Assembly: GCA_965651595.1 (NCBI GenBank)
Contig: CBFGTA010000060.1
Coordinates: 1 to 13,690, forward strand
Reading direction: 5' to 3'
DNA from: CBFGTA01 sp965651595
Lineage (GTDB): Bacteria > Actinomycetota > Actinomycetes > S36-B12 > UBA10799
Length of the DNA: 13,690 nt
Shown: one piece after another, positions 5,791-13,649 of the stretch
Numbering within the stretch: the stretch's first letter is position 1
Layout of the letters: every line of letters begins with the position of its first letter
The notes under the pieces: generated by a model
Told to the model about the DNA's origin: nothing
Database searches by the model: none
What the model saw: the letters and a program-made list of their open reading frames with translations, nothing else
Program-made: the position numbers and the translations under genes

Positions 5791-7410
5791 ATGGCAAAGA
5801 TTTTGGAATTCGACGAGAACGCCCGCCGGTCGCTAGAACGCGGTGTTGACGCTCTCGCCAACGCAGTCAAAGTGACCCTCGGCCCCAAGGGCCGCAATGT
5901 GGTCATTGATAAGCAGTGGGGCGCGCCGACCATCACCAACGACGGTGTGACGATCGCCCGCGAAGTTGAACTCGAAGACCCGTACGAAGATTTGGGCGCT
6001 CAGCTGGCTAAAGAAGTTGCCACTAAGACCAATGACGTAGCTGGCGACGGGACGACCACGGCCACCGTGCTGGCCCAGGCGATGGTCCACGAAGGCCTCA
6101 AGGTGGTCTCGGCTGGCGCTGCCCCGATGGACGTGAAGAAGGGGATCGAGGCTGCTGTGGCGGCCATCAACGAACAGTTGCATGCCACGGCCCGCGAAGT
6201 CGATGGCCGTGACGAGGTGGCCCAGGTTGCCACCATCTCCAGCCAAGACGCCACCATCGGTGGCCTCATCGCCGACGCCTTCGACAAGGTTGGCAAAGAC
6301 GGCGTTATCTCCGTCGAGGAATCCAGCACGACGGCGATGGAACTCGAGTTCACTGAGGGTATGCAGTTCGACAAGGGCTACATCTCGCCCTATTTCGTGA
6401 CCGACCCCGAGCGCATGGAAGCGGTCCTAGAGGATCCACAGATCCTGCTGGTACAAGGCAAGATCAGTGCCGTTAGCGAACTGTTGCCGCTGCTCGAGAA
6501 GATTGCCCAAGGTGGCAAGCCGCTGTTCATCATCGCCGAAGACGTCGAGGGTGAGGCATTGTCGACCTTAGTGGTCAACCAGATGCGTCGAACCTTCTCG
6601 TCCGTCGCGGTCAAGGCACCTGCCTTCGGAGATCGCCGCAAGGCGATCCTGCAGGACCTTGCCACGTTGACCGGCGCGCAGGTCGTTTCGGCCGAAGTCG
6701 GCCTGAAGCTTGACCAGGTCGACACTGACGTGTTGGGCACGGCCCGACGGATCGTCGTCACCAAAGACACCACGACGGTTGTCGATGGGGGAGGAGATCA
6801 CGCCGAAGTGGCCGATCGCGTCGCCCAGATTCGTCGTGAGATTGAGGCAACTGATTCCGATTGGGATCGGGAGAAGCTCCAAGAACGTCTCGCTAAGCTC
6901 GCTGGCGGAGTGTGTGTCATCAAGGTGGGCGCCCACACCGAGGTGGAACTCAAGGAGAAGAAGCACCGCATCGAGGATGCTGTGTCTGCTACTCGAGCGG
7001 CCATCGAAGAAGGCATCGTCGCTGGCGGTGGCGCTGCGCTGATCCATGCGGCTGCCGCGATCACTGACGACCTGGGGCTGACCGGTGACCAAGCCACGGG
7101 CGTGAAGATTGTCCGCAAGGCGATCTCCAAGCCTCTGCACTGGATCGCCGAGAACGCGGGCGATGCCGGGCAGGTTGTGGTGTCTAAGGTTGCCGAGATG
7201 GGTCCTCGCGAAGGCTACAACGCTGCGACGGGCGAGTACGGGGACCTGGTTGCCGCTGGCGTCATCGACCCAGTCAAGGTCACTCGGTCGGCACTCGAAC
7301 ACGCCGCTTCAATTGCGGCCATGACGTTGACCACCGAGGTGCTCGTGGTTGACAAGCCCGAAGAGGACGAGGACGACGGCCATGGCCACGGCCACGGGCA
7401 TCACCACTGA
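5791..7410 (+). CDS. groEL1: Chaperonin GroEL1 (Hsp60) with His-rich tail
   Basis: ATP-driven chaperonin ring protein that folds cytoplasmic proteins with GroES, 539 residues. ATP-site elements are ITNDGVTIAREVELED (Asp51) and GDGTTTATVLAQ (Asp86). The apical domain includes ISPYFVTDPERMEA. The C-terminal equatorial part carries EEGIVAGGGAAL. The usual Gly-Met-rich tail is replaced by acidic residues then DGHGHGHGHHH, with six His in the last nine residues. That tail marks the GroEL1 class of actinobacteria, encoded next to groES, in contrast to the separate housekeeping GroEL2 with a Gly-Met tail. AAGGA six bases before the ATG is a good ribosome site. Transcription is probably from the CIRCE promoter through groES, modulated by the intergenic hairpin. 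The final 29 bases overlap the next gene. Confidence 0.97.
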   Translation: MAKILEFDENARRSLERGVDALANAVKVTLGPKGRNVVIDKQWGAPTITNDGVTIAREVELEDPYEDLGAQLAKEVATKTNDVAGDGTTTATVLAQAMVHEGLKVVSAGAAPMDVKKGIEAAVAAINEQLHATAREVDGRDEVAQVATISSQDATIGGLIADAFDKVGKDGVISVEESSTTAMELEFTEGMQFDKGYISPYFVTDPERMEAVLEDPQILLVQGKISAVSELLPLLEKIAQGGKPLFIIAEDVEGEALSTLVVNQMRRTFSSVAVKAPAFGDRRKAILQDLATLTGAQVVSAEVGLKLDQVDTDVLGTARRIVVTKDTTTVVDGGGDHAEVADRVAQIRREIEATDSDWDREKLQERLAKLAGGVCVIKVGAHTEVELKEKKHRIEDAVSATRAAIEEGIVAGGGAALIHAAAAITDDLGLTGDQATGVKIVRKAISKPLHWIAENAGDAGQVVVSKVAEMGPREGYNAATGEYGDLVAAGVIDPVKVTRSALEHAASIAAMTLTTEVLVVDKPEEDEDDGHGHGHGHHH

Positions 7411-8407
7411 CTCGACCTACCCACTGCGAAGCGACTTCGGCGAACATATCGCCGGGGTCGCTTCGCCGTTGTCGGGACTGTTTGGCCGCGCATGGGATCG
7501 AGCGTTCGGCAGCGGCGAACAGGGGATGCCGGTGGCGCTGCCGAGTCGCCGTTGGCCCGAAACCACCTGGGCGGACATGCAGTGGTTGCGCTGGTTAGTC
7601 GCGGTCGACGCAGTGGCTCGAGGCTCTTACGGCAGTGCTCTGCGAATCCTTGGTGCCAGGACCCCGCAAGGACTCGCAGACTTTGACTCGGATCGGGTTG
7701 CTGTGGCCTACGGAGTCCTACTCAGCTCAATCTATCGCCAACTCTCTCGCCACAATCACTCGAGACAAGTAGACGAATATGCGTGGCGCCGAGCCAACAT
7801 GAGCGGCGATCCCACCCTCGTGCACGAGGCAGCCCTGGGACTAGCAGCTGACCATGTCGGTCTCAGTGACCCTGCGGGTGCGCGTCGTTGGTGGGGGGTG
7901 GCCGACCGGGCGGCGGATCCGGCCGATTGGCGTCAGCAGGTGCGCTTGCGGTGGGTTCGTGCTGAACGTGCACTCCTCGACGGTGAACCCGCCCTAGCCC
8001 AGACCGTGGCGTTGCGCGCGGCCACGCTGGCCCACAACCATGGCGCGCGCCGGCACGCGACGAAGAGTCGACTGTTCGCAGCGGTGGCCGAGCTCGCTAC
8101 CCACGCTGACGCGAACACGAAGCGGCCTAGCAGCGGGTACGGGCACCTCGAAGCTGTGGCGCGGGTCGCCCTGGACCGCGGCTGGTGGCCGCTGGCGTGG
8201 CCTGCCTACTGGGTGGGTGCCCAATCCGCAGCGCACAGCTCGGCAGACAGTGAAACTACGGCCCGGTTTCGGGCGTCCACTCACGCACTGGTGGCAGCAA
8301 TCGCGGTCGGTTTGCCGCCTGATCTGGACGAGCATTGGCGGTTGAACGCGCCGCTGGCGACACCTGCTGCGGCGTGTCTGCCCTGGGTGGTGAACGGTTC
8401 AGCGTGA
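7382..8407 (+). CDS. Uncharacterised helical protein between groEL1 and bldM
   Basis: I do not recognise a named family. The protein has 341 residues, no signal peptide and no membrane segment, and is rich in Ala, Trp and Arg. Repeated amphipathic patterns such as RWLVAVDAVARGSYGSALRI, VRAERALLDGEPALAQTVAL and HLEAVARVALDRGWWPLAW suggest TPR-like helical hairpins, i.e. a possible scaffold. This is my reading of the pattern, not a domain hit. The ATG at 7382 lies inside the groEL1 tail (29-base overlap) with the purine-rich GAGGACGAGGACG just before it. A TTG at 7349 and a TTG at 7469 are alternatives. The overlap implies coupling to groEL1. In M. tuberculosis an uncharacterised gene, Rv3415c as I recall it, occupies the corresponding position, so it may be a conserved actinobacterial gene. 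Confidence 0.75.
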   Translation: MATATGITTDSTYPLRSDFGEHIAGVASPLSGLFGRAWDRAFGSGEQGMPVALPSRRWPETTWADMQWLRWLVAVDAVARGSYGSALRILGARTPQGLADFDSDRVAVAYGVLLSSIYRQLSRHNHSRQVDEYAWRRANMSGDPTLVHEAALGLAADHVGLSDPAGARRWWGVADRAADPADWRQQVRLRWVRAERALLDGEPALAQTVALRAATLAHNHGARRHATKSRLFAAVAELATHADANTKRPSSGYGHLEAVARVALDRGWWPLAWPAYWVGAQSAAHSSADSETTARFRASTHALVAAIAVGLPPDLDEHWRLNAPLATPAAACLPWVVNGSA

Positions 8408-8493
8408 ATGCGGCCGGTGACGGCAGCGCGTTCAGCGAGCATCGGAGGCGAGCCGGGTTCTAGCGTTACCCGCACATGGAATCCGGAGGTAGC

Positions 8494-9105
8494 GTGACAA
8501 CAGTCCTCGTCTGCGATGACACACCGATGACTCGCGTATCAGTGAGCCGCGTCTTGACTAGCTTGCCTGGCGTGGATCGGGTCACGGCGGCTGGCAGCGG
8601 AGAAGAAGTCATCGCTCGCTATCCGCTCGAACGTCCAGACGTGATCCTCATGGACGTGCGGATGCCGGGAATCGGCGGCGTCGAGGCGGCCAAGCGGCTG
8701 CTGTCGTCACACCCGGACGCCACGATCGTGATGCTGACCATGGGCGAAGACATCGATGGCGTGGCCCAGGCTGTGGCTGGCGGTGCCCGCGGCTACGTTG
8801 CCAAGGACGCCACGCGGGAGGAGCTCGCTTCCACGTTGACTCTCATCCTCGGCGGCGGGCCCGACATCCCTGGGCAGCGAGGCGCATTGTCGCGTCCTGG
8901 CGGAGTGCCGCCGTCGCTGACGGAGCGGGAACAGCAGGTGCTTGAAGGCATGAGTCGGGGCTTGTCGAATGCAGCCATCGGTAAGGAACTGTATCTGTCC
9001 GAAGACACGGTCAAGACTCACGCTCGCAGACTCTTCCGCAAACTCAGCGCCGCCGACCGCGCCCAAGCAGTGGCGCTCGGCTTCCGGTGGGGACTCCTGC
9101 ACTGA
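8494..9105 (+). CDS. bldM: BldM-type orphan response regulator (NarL/LuxR family)
   Basis: Transcription factor with an N-terminal receiver and a C-terminal LuxR-type helix-turn-helix, 203 residues. From the GTG at 8494 the phosphorylation pocket numbers as Asp8, Asp9, Asp54 (in LMDVRMPG), Thr82 and Lys104, and Asp54 coincides with Asp54 of Streptomyces BldM. The DNA-binding part SLTEREQQVLEGMSRG plus LSEDTVKTHARRLFRKL, and the ending AVALGFRWGLLH, closely match BldM as I remember it. BldM in Streptomyces controls sporulation genes as a homodimer or with WhiI. GTG 8494 is preferred because GGAGG lies four bases upstream; an in-frame ATG at 8476 adds six residues. No sensor kinase is nearby. 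A TAGCGT at 8461-8466 could be a -10, but I see no good -35. The group of target genes here is unknown. Confidence 0.9.
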   Translation: MTTVLVCDDTPMTRVSVSRVLTSLPGVDRVTAAGSGEEVIARYPLERPDVILMDVRMPGIGGVEAAKRLLSSHPDATIVMLTMGEDIDGVAQAVAGGARGYVAKDATREELASTLTLILGGGPDIPGQRGALSRPGGVPPSLTEREQQVLEGMSRGLSNAAIGKELYLSEDTVKTHARRLFRKLSAADRAQAVALGFRWGLLH

Positions 9106-9199
9106 GGACTGGCGCCAGCAGCGTGTCAGCCTCCCAAAGCTCGAACTGCGAGTCATGACTGCAGGTGGCGCGGCTTCGGCTGGCGATGGCGCCGCCAGG

Positions 9200-9227
9200 T
9201 TCGCAGTCCCGAGCGGGTGGGTAGGCT
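9200..9227 (+). promoter_or_regulatory. Possible guaB promoter
   Basis: The 187 bases between bldM and guaB contain TTCGCA at 9200-9205 and, after 16 bases, TAGGCT at 9222-9227, which fits the TANNNT form of actinobacterial -10 elements. This would start transcription near 9234, about 60 bases before guaB. The -35 match is weak. A ten-base palindrome, CTGGCGCCAG at 9109-9118, follows the bldM stop but has no T-run. Nothing else stands out in this gap. Confidence 0.35.
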
Positions 9228-9292
9228 ACCGCTAACTGTGGAAGCTCACGCAATCGATGAGCAGGCCCGCGGTCAGCGACGATGGAGGCACG

Positions 9293-10804
9293 ATGGAAGC
9301 GACACCGGCTCGTGATACCGCGAGGACTGCCAAGTTCACATCTGTGGGTCTGACGTTTGACGACGTCCTGTTGCTGCCCAACCAGTCCGACGTCATCCCC
9401 AGCGAAGTGGACACGACTGCCCGCCTGACCCGATCAATCACTCTGAAGGTGCCCTTGCTGTCGAGTGCGATGGACACCGTCACTGAGGCCAGAATGGCCA
9501 TTGCCATGGCACGGTTCGGTGGGATCGGGGTTCTGCACCGGAACTTGTCGATCGACGACCAGGCCGCCCAAGTCGACATGGTGAAGCGTTCGGAAGCTGG
9601 CATGGTATCGAACCCGATCACCTGCCGCCCCGAGGACACCTTGGCCGCAGTCAATGACACCTGCGCCCGGTTTCGGATTTCTGGACTGCCGGTCGTCGAT
9701 GCGGAGGGGGTCCTGGTCGGCATCGTCACGAACCGCGACATTCGGTTCGAGGACGATTTCTCCCAGCAGGTCCAAGCCGTCATGACACCAATGCCCCTCG
9801 TGACCGCACCCGTCGGGGTCTCCGGCGACGATGCGCTGCGGATCCTGTCACGTGCCAAGGTCGAAAAGCTTCCCCTCATCGACCCGGACGGAAAGCTCTC
9901 CGGCATGATCACGGTCAAAGACTTCGTCAAGTCGGACCGCTACCCTCACGCCACCAAGGACGAGCGGGGCCGTTTACGGGTCGGTGCGGCAGTGGGCGTT
10001 GGCGACGATTCCTATCAGCGCGCCCGGGCCTTGGCCGACGCTGGCGCCGACGTCATCGTGGTCGACACCGCCCACGGGCACTCCCGTGCCGTTCTCGACA
10101 TGGTGGCTCGCCTCAAGTCCGACACCTCCGTCGACGTCATCGGCGGTAACATCGCCACCCGCGAGGCCGCTCAGGCGCTCGTCGATGCGGGCGCCGACGG
10201 CATCAAGGTGGGGGTCGGGCCCGGGTCGATCTGCACTACTCGGGTCGTCGCTGGCGTGGGAGTCCCCCAAGTGACTGCGATCCATGAAGCCGCTCAGGCG
10301 GCGGCTGCCGCCGGGGTTCCTGTGATTGGTGACGGGGGGTTGCAATACTCCGGTGATATCGCCAAAGCGATCGTGGCAGGTGCTGACACGGTCATGCTCG
10401 GCTCGTTGCTCGCTGGTTGTGAGGAAGCACCCGGAGACGTGGTGTTCGTCAACGGCAAGCAGTTCAAGCAGTACCGAGGGATGGGATCCCTCGGTGCCAT
10501 GCAGACTCGCGGCAGCGCGCGCTCCTACTCCAAGGACCGTTACTTCCAAGACGATGTTCTCAGCGACGACAAACTTGTACCTGAAGGTATCGAGGGTCAG
10601 GTGCCCTACCGCGGTCGGCTTGAAATCGTCGCCCACCAGTTGATCGGTGGACTGCGGGCCGCCATGGGTTACGCCGGGGCAGACAACATTCCGGCGTTGC
10701 AGCGGGAAGGACGATTCGTGCAGATCACCGCTGCGGGGCTAAAGGAGAGCCATCCCCACGACATTCAGATGACCGTCGAGGCACCCAACTACCATTCGCA
10801 CTAG
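9293..10804 (+). CDS. guaB: IMP dehydrogenase GuaB
   Basis: NAD-dependent oxidation of IMP to XMP, the committed step of guanine nucleotide synthesis; cytoplasmic homotetramer or octamer. The 503-residue protein starts in the family pattern GLTFDDVLLLPNQS. Two CBS domains, the regulatory Bateman module, span about residues 104-160 and 164-222. The catalytic loop GVGPGSICTTRV carries Cys314. The substrate-phosphate segment GDGGLQYSGDIAKAI, the YRGMGSLGAM motif and the flap with KDRYFQ and PEGIEGQVPYRG are all present, so the enzyme looks fully active. The ATG at 9293 has GGAGG four bases upstream; an in-frame ATG at 9257 would add 12 residues with a poorer ribosome site. guaB3 follows after 77 bases. 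Confidence 0.96.
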   Translation: MEATPARDTARTAKFTSVGLTFDDVLLLPNQSDVIPSEVDTTARLTRSITLKVPLLSSAMDTVTEARMAIAMARFGGIGVLHRNLSIDDQAAQVDMVKRSEAGMVSNPITCRPEDTLAAVNDTCARFRISGLPVVDAEGVLVGIVTNRDIRFEDDFSQQVQAVMTPMPLVTAPVGVSGDDALRILSRAKVEKLPLIDPDGKLSGMITVKDFVKSDRYPHATKDERGRLRVGAAVGVGDDSYQRARALADAGADVIVVDTAHGHSRAVLDMVARLKSDTSVDVIGGNIATREAAQALVDAGADGIKVGVGPGSICTTRVVAGVGVPQVTAIHEAAQAAAAAGVPVIGDGGLQYSGDIAKAIVAGADTVMLGSLLAGCEEAPGDVVFVNGKQFKQYRGMGSLGAMQTRGSARSYSKDRYFQDDVLSDDKLVPEGIEGQVPYRGRLEIVAHQLIGGLRAAMGYAGADNIPALQREGRFVQITAAGLKESHPHDIQMTVEAPNYHSH

Positions 10805-10816
10805 GACGGGGACTCC

Positions 10817-10838
10817 GAGGCGGCCACATAGGTGCCTC
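10817..10838 (+). terminator. Weak stem-loop after guaB
   Basis: GAGGC (10817-10821) pairs with GCCTC (10834-10838), continuing after a one-base bulge with GCC against GGT around an ACATA loop. It lies 12 bases past the guaB stop. There is no T-run, so termination is doubtful; it may only reduce read-through into guaB3. Confidence 0.3.
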
Positions 10839-10881
10839 AGCCTCCACCCCCACCACTATCGACTCTGCAAGGGATCAGTAC

Positions 10882-11991
10882 ATGAACTTGATTGACCTAG
10901 GAATGAGTAAGCGGGCGCGTCCGGGCTATTCCTTCGACGATGTTGCCCTCGCGCCGACGCGCAGGACCCGCGACCTGTCCGACATCAGCCTGGACTGGCA
11001 GATCGATGCCTACAAGTTCTCCCACCCAATCGTCGCTGCTCCCATGGACTCGGTCGTGTCGCCGGACAACGTGGGGACCTTCGCGGCAGCGGGTGGACTC
11101 GCAGTGATCAACCTCGACGGACTGTGGACTCGCTACGAGGATCCGGAATCGGCTTTCGACACGATCTTGTCGTTGCCTTTGGGGGACGCGACCGCTCGAC
11201 TGCAAGAACTGTATGCCGCCCCGATCATCCCGGAACTCATCGTGGAGAGGGTTGCCCAAATGAGGGCGACCGGCGCAACCGTGGCCGGATCGCTGTCCCC
11301 CCAGAACACGGCCCTGCACTGGGAGACAGTGGCGAGAGCAGGAATCGACATTTTCGTGATTCGCGGAACGACGGTGAGTGCCGAGCATGTATCAACTACC
11401 GACGACACCCTCAATCTGAAGGAATTTGTCTTCGATCTCGACGTTCCAGTGATTGTGGGGGGTTGTGCGACGTACCGCAGTGCCCTCCACCTGATGCGCG
11501 CCGGAGCCACTGGAGTGCTGGTGGGGTTCGGCGGGGGAGCGAGTCACACCACCCACCAGGTGCTCGGCATTCGGGTACCGATGGCGTCTGCGGTCGCGGA
11601 CGTGGCTGAGGCCCGCCGCGACTACCTCGACGAGTCCGGTGGCCGCTACGTCCACGTCATCGCCGACGGAGCGATGGGCTCTAGCGGGGCAATGGTGAAG
11701 GCCTTGGCCTGTGGGGCCGATGCAGTCATGGTCGGATCGCCCCTCGCGCGCGCGAGCGACGCGCCCGGTCGCGGTCGCCACTGGGGAATGGAAGCGGCCC
11801 ACCCTGAGCTGCCCCGCGGCGAGCTCGTCGAGTTTGGCGCCCGCGCGACGTTGGCGGAAATCCTCACCGGACCGTCGTTCGCCCCCGACGGGACCATGAA
11901 CCTCGTCGGTGCGATCCGGCGGGCCATGGCAACCTGTGGCTACCGCGAACTCAAAGAATTCCAGCGAGTTGAGGTGTTCATCTCGCGCTGA
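10882..11991 (+). CDS. guaB3: GuaB3-type IMP dehydrogenase family protein
   Basis: CBS-less paralogue of IMP dehydrogenase, 369 residues, matching the GuaB3 group found in actinobacteria and cyanobacteria. The start MNLIDLGMSKRARPGYSFDD is followed by APTRRTRDLSDISLDWQID and the barrel motif AAPMDSVVSP. The segment aligned with the GuaB catalytic loop reads GFGGGASHTTHQVLGI, so His222 takes the place of the catalytic Cys. RDYLDESGGRYVHVIADG and MNLVGAIRRAMATCGY-type C-terminal sequence are as in other GuaB3 proteins I recall. No CBS pair is present. The ATG at 10882 has AAGGGA about seven bases upstream. The pairing with guaB suggests a role in guanine nucleotide balance. Whether this protein is catalytic in actinobacteria is unclear to me; cyanobacterial GuaB3 has been reported to have activity. 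Confidence 0.92.
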   Translation: MNLIDLGMSKRARPGYSFDDVALAPTRRTRDLSDISLDWQIDAYKFSHPIVAAPMDSVVSPDNVGTFAAAGGLAVINLDGLWTRYEDPESAFDTILSLPLGDATARLQELYAAPIIPELIVERVAQMRATGATVAGSLSPQNTALHWETVARAGIDIFVIRGTTVSAEHVSTTDDTLNLKEFVFDLDVPVIVGGCATYRSALHLMRAGATGVLVGFGGGASHTTHQVLGIRVPMASAVADVAEARRDYLDESGGRYVHVIADGAMGSSGAMVKALACGADAVMVGSPLARASDAPGRGRHWGMEAAHPELPRGELVEFGARATLAEILTGPSFAPDGTMNLVGAIRRAMATCGYRELKEFQRVEVFISR

Positions 11992-12014
11992 ATGGCGCAG
12001 GTCGGGCCAACGGC

Positions 12015-12050
12015 GTGACGAATAGCCTCTGGCAGGACTAGAGTCGGGTC
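12015..12050 (+). promoter_or_regulatory. Leaderless promoter of gabD2
   Basis: GTGACG at 12015-12020 resembles a -35 and TAGAGT at 12039-12044 is a good TANNNT -10, with 18 bases between them. Only six bases (12045-12050) separate the -10 from the gabD2 ATG, so the transcript would start at or within a base of that A. No ribosome site precedes the ATG, which supports leaderless translation, a common mode in actinobacteria. Confidence 0.65.
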
Positions 12051-13649
12051 ATGACTTCTGTCACAACCACTCCTGCCCCCAATTCGATCGCTGGTCTCGC
12101 GTGCGAGCACGTGGACTCGGCTACTCTGCAGCGGCTGCTCGGCCGGCTCACCACCACCGCCGATTCGCCCACCGCTGTCGTCACGGCTCCGTTGACCGGC
12201 GAAACTATCATTGAACTGCCGTGCGCCAACGAGGAAGCCGTGACCGTCGCTTTCTCCGTTGCGCGGCAAGCCCAGCGCGAATGGGCACAGACCCCGGCCT
12301 CCGAACGCGCCAAGGTACTCATGCGGTTCTACCGCCTGGTACTAGATCGTCGGGCCCAAGGCCTCGACATCGTCCAGCTCGAGACGGGCAAAGCGCGAAT
12401 TCACGCCAACGAGGAACTGCTCGACGTCGCCCTCACCAGTCGCTATTACGCGCGCGTCGGACCTCGTTTACTCGCGCCCAAGAAGATTCCCGGCCCATTC
12501 CCGGTGATCTCTTCTACTGTGGCCCTCCACCACCCCAAAGGTGTGGTGGGTGTCATCTCACCGTGGAACTACCCGTTGACCTTGGCTGTCAGTGACGCTG
12601 TGGCTGCCCTCATGGCCGGGAACTCGGTCGTCATCAAACCAGACATTCAAACGACGCTCACGGCACTCTGGGCGATTGACTTGCTCTACGAAGCAGGGCT
12701 GCCAGCTGGCGTGTTCGGGGTGGTCGCCGGTGAGGGGCCAGTGGTCGGGCCGATGATCACTGAGCGCGGTGATTTCATCATGTTCACCGGATCTACCGGA
12801 GTTGGTCGCCAAGTTGCCGCCCGCTGCGGAGAACGCCTCGTGGCCTGTTCCATGGAGCTCGGCGGCAAGAATGCCATGATCGTGAGAGCCGACGCCGACA
12901 TCGCTCGGTCAGCTGAGATTGCCGTCCGCGCCTGTTTCGCAAACTCCGGACAGCTATGCATCTCGATGGAACGGATGTACGTCCACCGCTCCATCATGCA
13001 TGAGTTCATGGACGCGTTCACCGCCCGGATCCGGCGCATGCGCCTCGGCAACCAGGTGGGCTGGGACGCCGACATGGGCTGCCTGATCAGCGAGCGGCAA
13101 CTCAACACGATTGCTGCCCACGTTGACGACGCCGTTTCCAAGGGTGCGACCGTGGTGGCGGGCGGTCGCGCACGTCCAGATCTGGGCCCGACCTTCTACG
13201 AGCCGACAGTTCTGACCGACGTGACGTCCGACATGGAATGCTTCAGTAACGAAACGTTCGGCCCGGTGGTGAGCGTCTACCCGTTCGACACCGACGAGGA
13301 GGCCGTTGCACTCGCCAACGACACCCCGTACGGACTGAACGGATCGATTCTCAGTCGCGACGTTGGGCAGGCGCGCGACATGGCAGCCCACTTGCACGCG
13401 GGAACGATCAACATCAATGAAGGCTACGGGACCGCCTGGGCCTCCATGGGTGCCCCGATGGGAGGCTTCGGAGATTCCGGACTCGGGCGTCGGCACGGTC
13501 CAGACGGGCTCCTCAAATACACGGAGTCACAGACCGTGTCGGACCAGAAGCTCATCGGTTGGGGGACCCCGTCCTACCTCACCCACTCCCAGTGGGCAGA
13601 CACACTGCAGCTACTCGTGCGCGCAATTACCCTGGTGGGCAAGAAATGA
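12051..13649 (+). CDS. gabD2: Succinic semialdehyde dehydrogenase GabD2
   Basis: Aldehyde dehydrogenase that oxidises succinic semialdehyde to succinate, probably with NADP+, feeding GABA or 2-oxoglutarate decarboxylation products into the TCA cycle. The 532-residue protein has the Rossmann-side motif GVVGVISPWNYPLTLAVSD, the cofactor loop FTGSTGVGR, the general base Glu269 in SMELGGKNAMIV, and the nucleophile Cys303 in FANSGQLCISMERMYV. Later motifs are NETFGPVVSVYPFDTDEEA and MGAPMGGFGDSGLGRRHGP. It resembles M. tuberculosis GabD2 (Rv1731) from memory, including the LLKYTESQT ending. An N-terminal extension of about 40 residues precedes the usual start of the fold. The ATG at 12051 has no ribosome site but an ideal leaderless promoter. 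The stop overlaps the next gene as ATGA. Substrate is inferred from similarity. Confidence 0.92.
   Translation: MTSVTTTPAPNSIAGLACEHVDSATLQRLLGRLTTTADSPTAVVTAPLTGETIIELPCANEEAVTVAFSVARQAQREWAQTPASERAKVLMRFYRLVLDRRAQGLDIVQLETGKARIHANEELLDVALTSRYYARVGPRLLAPKKIPGPFPVISSTVALHHPKGVVGVISPWNYPLTLAVSDAVAALMAGNSVVIKPDIQTTLTALWAIDLLYEAGLPAGVFGVVAGEGPVVGPMITERGDFIMFTGSTGVGRQVAARCGERLVACSMELGGKNAMIVRADADIARSAEIAVRACFANSGQLCISMERMYVHRSIMHEFMDAFTARIRRMRLGNQVGWDADMGCLISERQLNTIAAHVDDAVSKGATVVAGGRARPDLGPTFYEPTVLTDVTSDMECFSNETFGPVVSVYPFDTDEEAVALANDTPYGLNGSILSRDVGQARDMAAHLHAGTININEGYGTAWASMGAPMGGFGDSGLGRRHGPDGLLKYTESQTVSDQKLIGWGTPSYLTHSQWADTLQLLVRAITLVGKK

Noticed and set aside
6568..7302. Long minus-strand open frame (244 codons) inside groEL1
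   Set aside because: It mirrors the groEL1 codons, shows no protein family motifs and lies wholly within a certain gene; typical of high-GC antisense frames.
9148..9207. Distant inverted pair ACTGCGA / TCGCAGT between bldM and guaB as an operator
   Set aside because: Seven-base arms about 47 bases apart are expected by chance in this composition; no further symmetry supports it.
9232..9930. Minus-strand open frames of 220-232 codons within guaB (also 9974-10636)
   Set aside because: Both are shadows of guaB with low-complexity Ser/Thr/Arg-rich or Asp/His-rich translations and no recognisable domain.
11743..11756. 14-base palindrome CTCGCGCGCGCGAG inside guaB3
   Set aside because: It encodes the conserved PLARASD segment of guaB3; a GC-rich codon run explains it better than an operator.
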